From assembly GCF_029265695.1 (NCBI RefSeq), contig NZ_JAJUHW010000005.1:1-64000 (forward strand): 64,000 nt of DNA. Direction: 5' to 3'. The notes beneath the pieces are model-generated. The model saw nothing but the letters and a program-made list of their open reading frames with translations. It had not been told where the DNA came from and did no database searches. Both the position numbers and the translations under genes were made by a program. Origin of the DNA: Gracilinema caldarium. Its GTDB lineage: Bacteria > Spirochaetota > Spirochaetia > Treponematales > Breznakiellaceae. Positions within the stretch are counted from its first letter, which is position 1, and the number at the start of each line of letters is the position of its first letter. Shown here in pieces: positions 1 to 8,412 of this stretch.

Positions 1-407
1 CCCTTGCTTGAATCATACTTAAAATAGGGAAGGGCTATAATGTTCCATGTGTCGGTAGTTCTAACAGCAAGATACACCGGAATACGGCCGTCTGTGTCAG
101 GTTCCCCCAGGGTATATTCCAACTGAGCGTCTTCTAAAACCCGATTATTCAGCAGAAGCTGAGTTCTATCTTTTATATAATTGTCAAGGTCGTTCTTGCT
201 GGAAAAGGCTTCTCCCTCTTTAAGACCTGCAGCATTCCGCAGTGCAAAGGGTTGGGTGATTCCTTGAATATTAAAAGTAATGGTATGGATATAATAGGGA
301 CTGTCAGTACTCTGTGCTGCTGCGGGCATTTGGATAAGAACAATCAATGAAAATAAAATGATAATGCCCGGATAAAAGACGTGTTTGTTATTTTTTGTGT
401 TTTTCAT
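1..407 (-). CDS. Outer-membrane POTRA/surface-antigen-like protein (N-terminal part, runs off the window)
   Basis: The reading frame opens with ATG at 407 after an AAAGGATAGG ribosome site and is still open at base 1, so only the first 135 or so residues are visible. Residues 1-32 form a signal peptide (basic start, IIILFSLIVLIQM core, AAAQ cleavage region). The next 90 residues look like one POTRA domain: a strand reading TITFNIQGIT, two helices, then strands ending PVYLAVRTTD, followed by TWNIIALPYFKYDSS, which resembles the entry into a BamA/TamA-type barrel region. It lies 30 bp downstream of aroB and is probably co-transcribed with it. The barrel itself is outside the window, so BamA/TamA-like is an inference from the N-terminus only. 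Confidence 0.65.
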   Translation of the reverse strand, partial: MKNTKNNKHVFYPGIIILFSLIVLIQMPAAAQSTDSPYYIHTITFNIQGITQPFALRNAAGLKEGEAFSSKNDLDNYIKDRTQLLLNNRVLEDAQLEYTLGEPDTDGRIPVYLAVRTTDTWNIIALPYFKYDSSK

Positions 408-437
408 AATACCTATCCTTTTTTATTTATTTTTATT

Positions 438-1535
438 TTATCCCAGAGTCTTAAGTACAAGGTCTATATCGCTTTTATCAATAGTTTTAATTACCGCACC
501 TTCGGCGGCGGGGATGATAAATCGGAGCTTTCCCTGCTGCTTTTTCTTGTCTGAATACATGGCTTGAATGATTTTTTCAGGGTCCCAGAAAGAAAGAGGA
601 TAGCGGGAAGCAATACAATAACCCAGCTTTTCAAGTAAAGTAAGAATACGGGTTTTCCTTTCTTTTGGGGTAATGCCGAGTAATTCGCCGAGTTCACATG
701 CCCTTCCGATCCCCCAAGCCACCGCTTCTCCGTGGCTCACCGTTCCAAGTCCTGCGACCGCTTCCAAAGCATGTCCGTAGGTGTGTCCCAGGTTGAGCAG
801 CGCTCGTTCCGTCCCCGTTTCTTCGGGATCGGATTCTACAATTTTCCCCTTTGCGGCAACACAGCGGTGAATCAGATCAGAAAGCCATTCTTGTTTTGAT
901 GTATACGAAAGAAAATCTGGATCATCAAAATTGATAGGATACTGCTGCAAAATATCGATAATAGCAGGATCCGCTAAAATACCAGTCTTAAGAATTTCTG
1001 CGAAGCCCGATTTCCATTCGGAAGCAGGCAGGGTTTCTAAAACCGAAAGGGGCATAAAAATTTCATCCGCCGGATGAAAGGCTCCGACGAGGTTTTTAAT
1101 GCCAAGAAAGTCAAAGCCGGTTTTGCCGCCCACCGAAGCGTCCACCATGCCAAGAACTGTGGTAGATACAAGGCGCACCACAATGCCCCGCATGTAAATA
1201 GCCGCCGCAAAAGCGGTAAGATCAGTAACAACACCGCCGCCAATACCGATAAATAGACCGTCTCGGCCAATACCAGCTTCGGCAGCGGCTCTTAATATCT
1301 GTTCCACCGATTGCCAATTTTTAGCATCCTCGCCGCTCCGGATAACGCAAAGACGAGCATGATTTATACCAGGAATTGATGATGCTATCGTCTTAGTGTT
1401 TGTATCACACACAACAAGACTCTGGGACAGGGAATAACCAGCGCTCAGCCGTTCCATCTCTGGGATACTTTGGCTTATGAGCACCGAACTTGTTTTCCCC
1501 TTAAAAGTAAAGGAGTGAAGCACATCACGAACCAT
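438..1535 (-). CDS. aroB: 3-dehydroquinate synthase
   Basis: This enzyme converts DAHP to 3-dehydroquinate, the second step of the shikimate pathway, in the cytoplasm using NAD and a divalent metal. The 365-residue length is normal for the family. The NAD-binding GGGVVTD motif is at about residues 99-105 and DASVGGKTG at 132-140. The metal-site segments GFAEILK (near 177-183), NLGHTYGHALE and SHGEAVAWG follow in the expected order. The ATG has a CCGGAG ribosome site and overlaps the end of the upstream regulator gene by 11 bp, so the two are probably translated together. Pairing aroB with a regulator rather than with other aro genes is slightly unusual; aroH is elsewhere in this window. Confidence 0.97.
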   Translation of the reverse strand: MVRDVLHSFTFKGKTSSVLISQSIPEMERLSAGYSLSQSLVVCDTNTKTIASSIPGINHARLCVIRSGEDAKNWQSVEQILRAAAEAGIGRDGLFIGIGGGVVTDLTAFAAAIYMRGIVVRLVSTTVLGMVDASVGGKTGFDFLGIKNLVGAFHPADEIFMPLSVLETLPASEWKSGFAEILKTGILADPAIIDILQQYPINFDDPDFLSYTSKQEWLSDLIHRCVAAKGKIVESDPEETGTERALLNLGHTYGHALEAVAGLGTVSHGEAVAWGIGRACELGELLGITPKERKTRILTLLEKLGYCIASRYPLSFWDPEKIIQAMYSDKKKQQGKLRFIIPAAEGAVIKTIDKSDIDLVLKTLG

Positions 1536-2094
1536 GTATTTCTCCGGAGCCTGCCAGAAGGGATATCAAATACAAATGATGAGGTTTTTTAATTAGATGG
1601 ACATCTTCAAAACTTTCAGAAAAAATAAAAAAATAATCTTTTGAAAAGAGTGGTGTTGCCGTTTCTAGATCAACCACCTTTAAATAAGTAAGACCATGAC
1701 GTATGCAACTGTGTTCGACAATAAAATCTAAATCGCTAACACCAATCAAAACTACCGTAGTGCAGCCACGAATTTTTGCCCTGTTAATTTCTGCATCAAT
1801 ACTATCCCGGTACATAGCTACGTTTCTAATAGTACGCTTGAAGTACCGGTAACTGCGTCGGGCTATTTCATTGATCCCATCGGGCGTAATCGCATATTGA
1901 ATGTTCCGGCTATTGATTTTTTTAATCGTAATCCAGCCCTTAAGGGTAAGACGCTTAAGTATTGCATTGGTCATGCCAAGGGATGTACCCGTACTATGGG
2001 CAAGATCCCGCTGTTTTACGGTTCCTGACTGCCGGCTAGAATCATAAATGGTTTCAAGAATTGCGAGTTCTGGGTCTGTTATTTCAACATTCAT
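1525..2094 (-). CDS. Winged helix-turn-helix regulator with C-terminal Rossmann-like domain
   Basis: A 189-residue protein of two parts. Residues 5-80 look like a winged helix-turn-helix of the MarR-like kind (PELAILETIYDSS, then QRDLAHSTGTSLGMTNAILKRL as the recognition region, then a wing at GWITIKKINSRNIQYAITPDG). Residues 105-185 alternate hydrophobic strands and helices (TTVVLIGVSDLDFIVEHSC, LTYLKVVDLETATPL) like a small nucleotide- or ligand-sensing fold. This layout recalls the regulators annotated as EPS-associated MarR family, which fits the nearby polysaccharide genes. The stop overlaps aroB by 11 bp. Its targets are not known. A palindrome and a promoter lie 110-160 bp upstream, so autoregulation is possible. 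Confidence 0.75.
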   Translation of the reverse strand: MNVEITDPELAILETIYDSSRQSGTVKQRDLAHSTGTSLGMTNAILKRLTLKGWITIKKINSRNIQYAITPDGINEIARRSYRYFKRTIRNVAMYRDSIDAEINRAKIRGCTTVVLIGVSDLDFIVEHSCIRHGLTYLKVVDLETATPLFSKDYFFIFSESFEDVHLIKKPHHLYLISLLAGSGEIHGS

Positions 2095-2207
2095 AGGATG
2101 ATATAGAAACGAAGCACAACGCCGTTATGGCTGTACACAATGAGGGGTAAAAGCAGGACACGGATAGTATGTGCGGCCGAAACACGCTCCAATTCCAGTA
2201 TCCAAAT

Positions 2208-2222
2208 GTTCAAGTTTTGAAC
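2208..2222. promoter_or_regulatory. 15-bp palindrome, possible operator
   Basis: GTTCAA-GTT-TTGAAC is a perfect 6-bp inverted repeat around a 3-bp centre. It lies immediately downstream of the candidate -10 box of the regulator-aroB unit. A third half-site GTTCAA occurs at 2234-2239 between the -35 and -10 boxes. Position and symmetry suit a dimeric winged-helix repressor. Binding by the adjacent regulator is an inference. Confidence 0.35.
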
Positions 2223-2251
2223 AACATATCACGGTTCAAAGACTATTTCAA
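2223..2251 (-). promoter_or_regulatory. Candidate sigma70 promoter for the regulator-aroB unit
   Basis: On the minus strand TTGAAA (2251-2246) and TATGTT (2228-2223) are separated by 17 bp. This would start transcription inside or just after the GTTCAA palindrome, about 120 bp before the regulator gene. The -10 match is only moderate. The rest of 2095-2263 shows no gene. Confidence 0.35.
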
Positions 2252-2263
2252 GCGCTACAGCAT

Positions 2264-3106
2264 TCAAAAAGTGAGAGCAGTCTCGATGCAACGGTACAGG
2301 CTTTTCTGTAAAAAATGGTGATTGCTCAGTTTTTCTTCTAATAATGCTGAACAATTGGCCAGTATGGTTTCCATATTTTTATTTCCAAGAGGTATGTTCT
2401 GGCCTACAAGATTTGTTTCGACATCCTTAAACCGTACAATCACAGAACCTACAAAAATGAGGTGTATCTCTGTAATTGTATTTTTCATGACATTACAAAG
2501 AATTAAAAAGGTCCCGCCCTCTGGATCATCACGGTGAAGGTCTCCTATCTTTTTATGAAAAATATAGCTCCAGCTTGTAAGGGGGATTCTGATTCGGCTA
2601 ATAAGAGCTTTTTCTTCCTGCAAAAGATCCGCCCCGGCGGTAATAAATTTGCTGGCTGAGATCCATCGCGAACTAGCAGCGGACTTGAGTTCATAGGTTG
2701 CATCCAATGCAATTAAAACCGCATGGAGATCCGAATATCGGTGGGTGCTCATGATAGCTCCACCGATTGTAGCAAGATTACGGATCCTCGGATTCCCTAT
2801 AGCGTTGATAATAGTGACCAGGGCCTCTGGAACTATTTTCCCCAGCCGGATGATATCAGAAAGACAAAGGGCAGCCCCGAGCTCAAGATGCCGTTCTGTT
2901 CTGCTGTATTTTTTTAATTCTTCTACCTTATCCAGTGAAATAAGATTTTTAGGCATATTGAATATCCTGCCGGTTTGCCCTCTCAGTAAATCGGTGCCTC
3001 CGGCAAAAAGAACTGAATCAGGAAAACGATTCCAGAATGTAAAAAGTTCTGAAAGGTTATAGGGGTTAAATACCTGGTTATGGGGTATGTTATTAAGATC
3101 TTCCAT
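2264..3106 (-). CDS. FAD-binding subunit of a xanthine-dehydrogenase-type molybdenum hydroxylase
   Basis: This 280-residue protein matches the middle (FAD) subunit of three-subunit molybdenum hydroxylases (XdhB/CoxM type), which passes electrons from the iron-sulfur subunit to FAD. The FAD-binding signatures are LFAGGTDLLRG near residue 34 and the second motif NPRIRNLATIGGAIMST near 105, followed by SDLHAVLIALDATYEL. The usual TIGGN reads TIGGA. The start ATG lies 14 bp inside the preceding iron-sulfur subunit gene, so the subunits are translationally coupled. It is the last gene of the LoaP-headed run. Substrate cannot be told from this subunit. Confidence 0.88.
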   Translation of the reverse strand: MEDLNNIPHNQVFNPYNLSELFTFWNRFPDSVLFAGGTDLLRGQTGRIFNMPKNLISLDKVEELKKYSRTERHLELGAALCLSDIIRLGKIVPEALVTIINAIGNPRIRNLATIGGAIMSTHRYSDLHAVLIALDATYELKSAASSRWISASKFITAGADLLQEEKALISRIRIPLTSWSYIFHKKIGDLHRDDPEGGTFLILCNVMKNTITEIHLIFVGSVIVRFKDVETNLVGQNIPLGNKNMETILANCSALLEEKLSNHHFLQKSLYRCIETALTF

Positions 3107-3575
3107 AGAGCCTTCTTTGCCGGATTTCTGAAACTGTTTTAACCGCCTGGATTAAAAGATTTGGATCGATACAGCGGCATTGTACGTCGATAAAAGCTGA
3201 TAAAATCTCCTGTTGTTCAGGACGCAAGTTGTGGGAAAGCAGGGCCTCGGTCCCTAAAATAACCGGGGTTTGGCAGAATACGCAGGGATTAAAATTGGAT
3301 TGGCTAAAACCAGAAAGGATATCCTGATATTCTATAGTTTGCATAAAACCTTCGATGGTAATCACTTCGCCGTCCTTAACCCTGAATGCAGGTATCATGC
3401 AAGATGGAACAAGTCTGCCATTAAAAATCACAGAACAGGCTCCACAGAAACCGCTGCGGCAGTCAGCCCTGGTTCCGGTGAGTTTAAAATTATCCCTTAA
3501 TATATCAACGAGACGTTTATCAACAGAACACTGAGCGACTACATCTTCTCCATTCAAAATAAACGGAATAGTCAT
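3093..3575 (-). CDS. [2Fe-2S] subunit of the molybdenum hydroxylase
   Basis: A 160-residue electron-transfer subunit (XdhC/CoxS type). The N-terminal plant-ferredoxin cluster is complete: Cys39, Cys44, Cys47 and Cys59 in the C-x4-C-x2-C-x11-C arrangement. The C-terminal helical domain has Cys98, Cys101, Cys133 and Cys135 for the second cluster. The usual QCGFCTPG loop reads PCVFCQTPV here, with one extra residue after the second cysteine. The ATG at 3575 overlaps the stop of the large subunit (ATGA) and follows GAGGGAG; a longer in-frame start at 3593 lacks this support. All eight cluster cysteines being intact argues that the enzyme is functional. Confidence 0.9.
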   Translation of the reverse strand: MTIPFILNGEDVVAQCSVDKRLVDILRDNFKLTGTRADCRSGFCGACSVIFNGRLVPSCMIPAFRVKDGEVITIEGFMQTIEYQDILSGFSQSNFNPCVFCQTPVILGTEALLSHNLRPEQQEILSAFIDVQCRCIDPNLLIQAVKTVSEIRQRRLYGRS

Positions 3576-5656
3576 AGAGCTCCCTCTGTACATACCAGAG
3601 CCTGCTCAATATCCTGAGGCAATACCGGCATGTTTCGTATCGGTTTTCCGATTGCCTGGGCAACCGCCTGGGCAAAGGACCCAGGAATCAGCGTATAAGG
3701 CAATTCTCCGATTCCCTTAGGTTGTTCATTGTTATTCCATAAAAATTCAAGATACACCGGAGGAGGAGTGTTTTGCATCATAATTGAATAATATTCCATC
3801 GTTTTTGATGGGATTTTTCCATCTACATATTGAAGCCTATTACCGGATACCCACTGCAGGGCATGAATGCTCGATGTATTGAGAGATCTTCTAGCCGCAT
3901 CTTCCGACAGAATTTTCCCGCCGTCAATGATAAGCCATATTCCGCGTGTTATGGGCTGTAACGTGATGGGTTCAATCTCAACCTCGACCACCGCGGCCCC
4001 CCAGCTGAGCATACTGAAGGGTAGTCCATCTTTCATAGCCTTGGTAGGTCGAAATTGGCGCTTTACCGTTATAGGCAAGGGATCCCGGAAACGCTGCCGG
4101 CGAATTGCTTCACAAGCCCGCTGTATCAATTTAGTCATGATAGTGGTATTTCGGGAAAGCGAAGAGGGCCCAAAATCAGGCACCATATCGGTTCTTACTG
4201 GCGCAAAGGAGATCTGAGAAGTCTCGATGCCAAGGATATCACTTGCAATTGTTGCCCAAATAGACCAGGTTTCAGGACTGGAAACAATGGCACTGCTTTT
4301 AATGAGTAAAGAACCATCTTTTTCAAGAGTTGCTTCTATTCCATAGGTTCCAGTATCAGCTCCTTCAAAAAGGAGTCCATTACCTTGGTAGCCCAGACTT
4401 ACCCCTATACCCCTTAAAACTTTGTCTGTGGGGAAACGGGCTAGACTTCGATGATACCTGCTGATCATTTCATAGGATGCCCATTTACGATGAAAATCGC
4501 TCATGGCTGCAACCGTATCAAGCAGCGCCTCTGAAGGAACCGTGTCGCGAATTAAAGTGCCAGTTATAAGGCTGTCACCCTTACAGAGCGCATTCCGTTT
4601 TCTCCAGGCAAGCGGGTTTTCATGCAATTGGTCTGTCAGAGTCCAGATGTGGTTTTCTATTGCAAAACTTGCTTGTGAAAAACCGAAACCAGCAAAGGGG
4701 CCGGCGGGAGGAATGTTGCTCGAAACGGCATAGCCTTCGACTCTGGTATGGGTACAGCGATACGCGCCGGCGGATCCAAGACTCAAACGGGTTATAAATT
4801 CTTCCGCAAAGGGCCCAGCGGCTCCCATATTTACAATTGGTCTGCTTTCCAGCGCGAGAAGGGTTCCTTCATCGTTAGTAAGGCTTCTTAAAAAAAAATG
4901 TGAGGCAGGCCGTTTGGGACTGAACTGGAAATCCTCCAACCGGTTCAACATCATTTTAACCGGTTTTTTGCAGATGTATGTGGCAAGTCCTGCAAGACAT
5001 GCCAGGAGGGAGGGGTACCATATTTTCCCATCCAAATGTATTCCCAGTTCTAAGGGTTCTACGAGTATATCCTCTACAGAAACGGCAAGAACCGATGCTA
5101 CAGATTTACGAACCTGAAAAGGCCACTGGGTTGCGGTTCGTATCAACATTTTATCATAACTATAGCTTGCAACTGCTCCATGACATTCGGGATACCAGTG
5201 TTCCTGGATACCGGTTCTGTAGGTCCCTTCAAGTATGTTTTTATTCCGCTTAAAAAGCCCGTCGATTTCTTTATTTTGAATGTTTTTTTTTGCTAAAATC
5301 CGATCAGAATCAAAGGTTTCGCACTCAAAACGGCCATTGGTTTCTTCTACGACGATTTCGCTTGAGGCTGCCAAATCTTCGAGTTTGTTTCGGTCAGGTC
5401 CAATCAGGAGTGCCACCGGTTCGCCAATATAGCGAACTTCTGATGCTGCGAGTATCGGAACCGGATCAGAAAGACCTTCGAGGCGATTATTGCCGGGAAT
5501 ATCACGGGCTGTAATAAGGGTATAGGAACTGGTAAGTTTTGGCGTGTTTATTTTTACAAGGGAGCCTGCGGCTACAGGCGATCTTAATATCGTACCGTAC
5601 AGCATGCCTTGCAATAATATGTCTTCTAATATTCCAGCAGCCCGTGACTGTGCCAT
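3572..5656 (-). CDS. Molybdenum-cofactor (large) subunit, xanthine-dehydrogenase family, atypical motifs
   Basis: A 694-residue protein with the overall layout of CoxL/XdhA large subunits: an N-terminal aldehyde-oxidase-type domain (LQGMLYGTILRSPVAAG, then EVRYIGEPVALLIG) and a long molybdopterin domain. The C-terminal active-site motif GIGELPYTLIPGSFAQAVAQ keeps the catalytic Glu of the family GxGE. Two other hallmarks are altered: the GGGFGGK loop reads LGIHLDGK, and the AFRGFG loop reads PFAGFGFSQASFAIE with the Arg lost. It is shorter than typical large subunits of about 750-800 residues. The ATG at 5656 sits 4 nt after the aminotransferase stop with AAAGGA just before it; an alternative start at 5680 would overlap that gene. 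The substrate is unknown, and classical xanthine oxidation should not be assumed. Confidence 0.85.
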   Translation of the reverse strand: MAQSRAAGILEDILLQGMLYGTILRSPVAAGSLVKINTPKLTSSYTLITARDIPGNNRLEGLSDPVPILAASEVRYIGEPVALLIGPDRNKLEDLAASSEIVVEETNGRFECETFDSDRILAKKNIQNKEIDGLFKRNKNILEGTYRTGIQEHWYPECHGAVASYSYDKMLIRTATQWPFQVRKSVASVLAVSVEDILVEPLELGIHLDGKIWYPSLLACLAGLATYICKKPVKMMLNRLEDFQFSPKRPASHFFLRSLTNDEGTLLALESRPIVNMGAAGPFAEEFITRLSLGSAGAYRCTHTRVEGYAVSSNIPPAGPFAGFGFSQASFAIENHIWTLTDQLHENPLAWRKRNALCKGDSLITGTLIRDTVPSEALLDTVAAMSDFHRKWASYEMISRYHRSLARFPTDKVLRGIGVSLGYQGNGLLFEGADTGTYGIEATLEKDGSLLIKSSAIVSSPETWSIWATIASDILGIETSQISFAPVRTDMVPDFGPSSLSRNTTIMTKLIQRACEAIRRQRFRDPLPITVKRQFRPTKAMKDGLPFSMLSWGAAVVEVEIEPITLQPITRGIWLIIDGGKILSEDAARRSLNTSSIHALQWVSGNRLQYVDGKIPSKTMEYYSIMMQNTPPPVYLEFLWNNNEQPKGIGELPYTLIPGSFAQAVAQAIGKPIRNMPVLPQDIEQALVCTEGAL

Positions 5657-5660
5657 CAAG

Positions 5661-6917
5661 TTATCCTTTAAGTTGCCCAATCGTTTTCATGACCGTTTCG
5701 ATAACCCGATCTATTTGTTCTTCAGTCATGCCTGGCCAGATTGGAAGTGAAACGGTACGTATGAAGGTATCCATTGCATTTGGAAAATCTGATTCGGAAA
5801 AATGATAAAGGTCTGCGTAATAGGGCATAGTATGGAGTGGTATAAAATGGACTGAAACCCCAATACCCTGGTTTTGCAGTAGTTCTATGAATCGATCCCG
5901 CGCAGCCGAATCTGAAAAATCAGCGAGTCTCAGGGGATAGAGGTGCCAAGCATTTTCTATTCCTGAAGGGGGAACTATCAATTCAGGCACACTACTGAAT
6001 CCCTGGTTATACCGTTCAGCAATGTGCCGGCGCATTTCGAGGAGATCGAAAGCTCTTCCAAGTTGGATTCGCCCGATTGCAGCAAGTACATCCGGCATAT
6101 TGTATTTGTATCCCGGAGCCACAACAGCATATTTCCAGCTGGCCTTAGTGTCTGTATAACGATTCCAAATAGATCTGTCGATTCCATGGGATCGCATAAC
6201 CGAAATATGATTTGCCACATCTTTATTGTGAGTTACCACCATACCGCCTTCACCGGTCGTGATTGTTTTTGTGGCATAAAACGAAAAGACACCTATGTCT
6301 CCAAGCAGTCCGACCCAACGGCCATCAGCAAGACGAGAAGGAAATGAATGCGCCGCGTCTTCGATAACCTGAGCACCGTATTTATGTGCAAGGCTCACTA
6401 TTCTATCCATATCACAGGCAAGGCCTGCCACATGAACCGGGATAATAGCTTTGACTTTCCCTGTTGGACCATAGCCCATCGCCGGATCTCGGCCGCTTTG
6501 TCGGGGGCTATAAGCTGGCAGCCCCTGGGAAAGCCGCTCTAGCGTTCGTTCCAAACTATCAGGATCCATGAGATAGGTGCCGACTTTTACATCAACGAAC
6601 ACCACATGGGCGCCCAGATACCGGACCACTTCGGCGGTGGCAGTAAACGTATATGTGGATGTCACCACAATATCACCGGGGCCCACTCCGCAGGCCTCAA
6701 GGGCAAGATGCAAACCGCTTGTAGCAGAATTGACCGCCAGGGCATGAATTTCATCCTGTCTTTCACGAGAAAGGAAAGCAGCAAATTCTTTTTCGAATGA
6801 AAGCGCCTCTGTTCCCGTGGTCAGCCAGCCCGATCGGAGTACTCTAAGAACAGCTTCTTCTTCTTCCGCACCGATAAAGGGGCGGGCAAAGGGTATGGGA
6901 TCAATGGTTTTGCTCAT
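5661..6917 (-). CDS. DegT/DnrJ/EryC1/StrS-family sugar aminotransferase
   Basis: A PLP-dependent aminotransferase (418 residues from the ATG at 6917) that typically aminates a keto group of a nucleotide-linked sugar. IPFARPFIGAEEEEAVLRVLRSGWLTTG is the standard N-terminus. EDAAHSF near 186-192 precedes the PLP lysine, Lys217, in FYATKTITTGEGG. An insertion near residues 135-153 (around YSPRQSG and GYGPTG) is longer than usual. The start was chosen from the family pattern and overlaps the CapD-like gene by 17 bp; ATG at 6950 is also possible and neither has a strong ribosome site. The preceding 4,6-dehydratase makes a 4-keto sugar, a natural substrate. The next gene, a molybdenum hydroxylase, starts 4 nt later. 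Confidence 0.92.
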   Translation of the reverse strand: MSKTIDPIPFARPFIGAEEEEAVLRVLRSGWLTTGTEALSFEKEFAAFLSRERQDEIHALAVNSATSGLHLALEACGVGPGDIVVTSTYTFTATAEVVRYLGAHVVFVDVKVGTYLMDPDSLERTLERLSQGLPAYSPRQSGRDPAMGYGPTGKVKAIIPVHVAGLACDMDRIVSLAHKYGAQVIEDAAHSFPSRLADGRWVGLLGDIGVFSFYATKTITTGEGGMVVTHNKDVANHISVMRSHGIDRSIWNRYTDTKASWKYAVVAPGYKYNMPDVLAAIGRIQLGRAFDLLEMRRHIAERYNQGFSSVPELIVPPSGIENAWHLYPLRLADFSDSAARDRFIELLQNQGIGVSVHFIPLHTMPYYADLYHFSESDFPNAMDTFIRTVSLPIWPGMTEEQIDRVIETVMKTIGQLKG

Positions 6918-8382
6918 GTTCAGGAATGATAACCGTCGGAATGAACTCATGCAAGAGCCGTCTCAGGAGTACCTTGTCCCGATACTGTTCTGCTTTAGCA
7001 GGATCAAAACGGCAAATAGGACGGAGCCCTTCGAGAAGTTGGTGTGGGTTTACGAGCGGCGCTTCCTTCCGCTCCACCCGGCGAATTCGCGGATACTCGG
7101 TTTCTACCGGAATTTCATCCTGGCTCCAGAGCCGTTCATCAATCCGTTCACCAGGTCTGAGCCCTATATATTCAATCTTAATTTCCTTGTCCGGTTCAAA
7201 ACCATAAAACCGGATCATCTGTTCTGCCAGTTCCCGGATTTTTACTGGTTCTCCCATATCAAGAAGGTAGAGCCTGCCATTTTCGCCGACCCCTCCTGCC
7301 TTAAGAACCAATGAACAGGCTTCTGGAATTGTCATAAACCAGCGGCGCGCCTCTGGATGGGTTACTGTAACAGGACCGCCCTTTTCAATCTGTTTTTGGA
7401 ATAAGGGCATAATAGAGCCTCGGGAGCCAAGCACATTGCCAAAACGAACCACCATAAACTGGGAAGCTCCTGAGGCTGAAGCGGAGAGGACCAGCTGTTC
7501 GCAGAGAAATTTTGATGCCCCGTAAACTGATACGGGTTCTACTGCTTTGTCGGTCGAAATAAGCACAAAACGTTTGACCCCATATTTTCTAGCTGCTTTT
7601 ATAAGGTTTTCTGTGCCAAACACGTTGTTTTCTATGGCTGCTACCGGGTTTTCTTCCATCATAGGAACGTGTTTGTAAGCCGCAGCATGAAAAATGACAT
7701 CAACTTTTAATTTTCCAAGTATGTAATCCACATAGGCTTTATCTTTGAGATCCCCAATAATGGGAACAATCGTTGCCTTTTCGCCAACCCCTTCTTCCTG
7801 CAGTATCCTGAGTTCCTTATCAATTTGATAAATTGAATTTTCCCCGTGTCCTAGAAGGTAAAGCCGTTGGGCGCCTCCTGACAAAAGCTGTCTACATAGT
7901 TCGCTACCGATCGAACCGCCGGCTCCAGTTACTAGCACACGCTTGCCCCGGAGATATGCTAGGCTTTCTTTGAGGCCAATGGCGACAGGGGTTCTTCCTA
8001 GAAGATCCTGGGGATCGATAGAACGGGTTTGAATCAGGTGGGCATCCCCTTCGATAATTTGGGAAATGCCGGGGAGTATGCGGATTTTTTCGAATCCAGC
8101 CTTTTTTAAAATCTGGTACAGTTCCCGCAAATACTCCCGGCTTGCGCTGGGAATGGCTATGATAGCTTCGTCGGCGGGATTCATGCGCAAAAGCCGAGCC
8201 ACATCTCTAATGGGACCCAATACGGGAACCCCTTCAATACTGCGGCCAATTTTTTCAGGATCATCATCAAGGAAGGCGACAACTTCACCAAAAATCCCTT
8301 TGGACTTTATTTCCTTAGCCAGGGTTTGTCCGGCAAAACCGGCGCCGATAATGTACAAACGGGCAGATTTGTAAGATGTCAT
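6901..8382 (-). CDS. CapD-type nucleotide-sugar 4,6-dehydratase/epimerase, soluble form
   Basis: A 493-residue protein with two Rossmann-type domains. Residues 1-125 carry RLYIIGAGFAGQTLAKEI and resemble the CoA-binding-like domain of CapD/WbpM proteins. From about residue 145 there is a short-chain dehydrogenase domain with VLVTGAGGSIGSELCRQLL, then STDKAVEPVSVYGASK carrying a Y-x3-K pair. Members with this domain convert UDP-GlcNAc to 4-keto-6-deoxy sugars. The four membrane helices found in WbpM are absent, so this form is probably cytoplasmic. It ends inside the aminotransferase gene and begins 30 bp after the LoaP-like gene without a clear ribosome site. It likely feeds a surface glycan or secreted saccharide. 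Confidence 0.9.
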   Translation of the reverse strand: MTSYKSARLYIIGAGFAGQTLAKEIKSKGIFGEVVAFLDDDPEKIGRSIEGVPVLGPIRDVARLLRMNPADEAIIAIPSASREYLRELYQILKKAGFEKIRILPGISQIIEGDAHLIQTRSIDPQDLLGRTPVAIGLKESLAYLRGKRVLVTGAGGSIGSELCRQLLSGGAQRLYLLGHGENSIYQIDKELRILQEEGVGEKATIVPIIGDLKDKAYVDYILGKLKVDVIFHAAAYKHVPMMEENPVAAIENNVFGTENLIKAARKYGVKRFVLISTDKAVEPVSVYGASKFLCEQLVLSASASGASQFMVVRFGNVLGSRGSIMPLFQKQIEKGGPVTVTHPEARRWFMTIPEACSLVLKAGGVGENGRLYLLDMGEPVKIRELAEQMIRFYGFEPDKEIKIEYIGLRPGERIDERLWSQDEIPVETEYPRIRRVERKEAPLVNPHQLLEGLRPICRFDPAKAEQYRDKVLLRRLLHEFIPTVIIPEHEQNH

Positions 8383-8412
8383 TCGATTTATGCGAAAGCG
8401 GCCGATCGATTT

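Noticed and set aside
3572-5656. Classical xanthine dehydrogenase assignment
   Set aside because: Two cofactor-loop motifs differ and no purine genes are nearby, so only the family level is supported.
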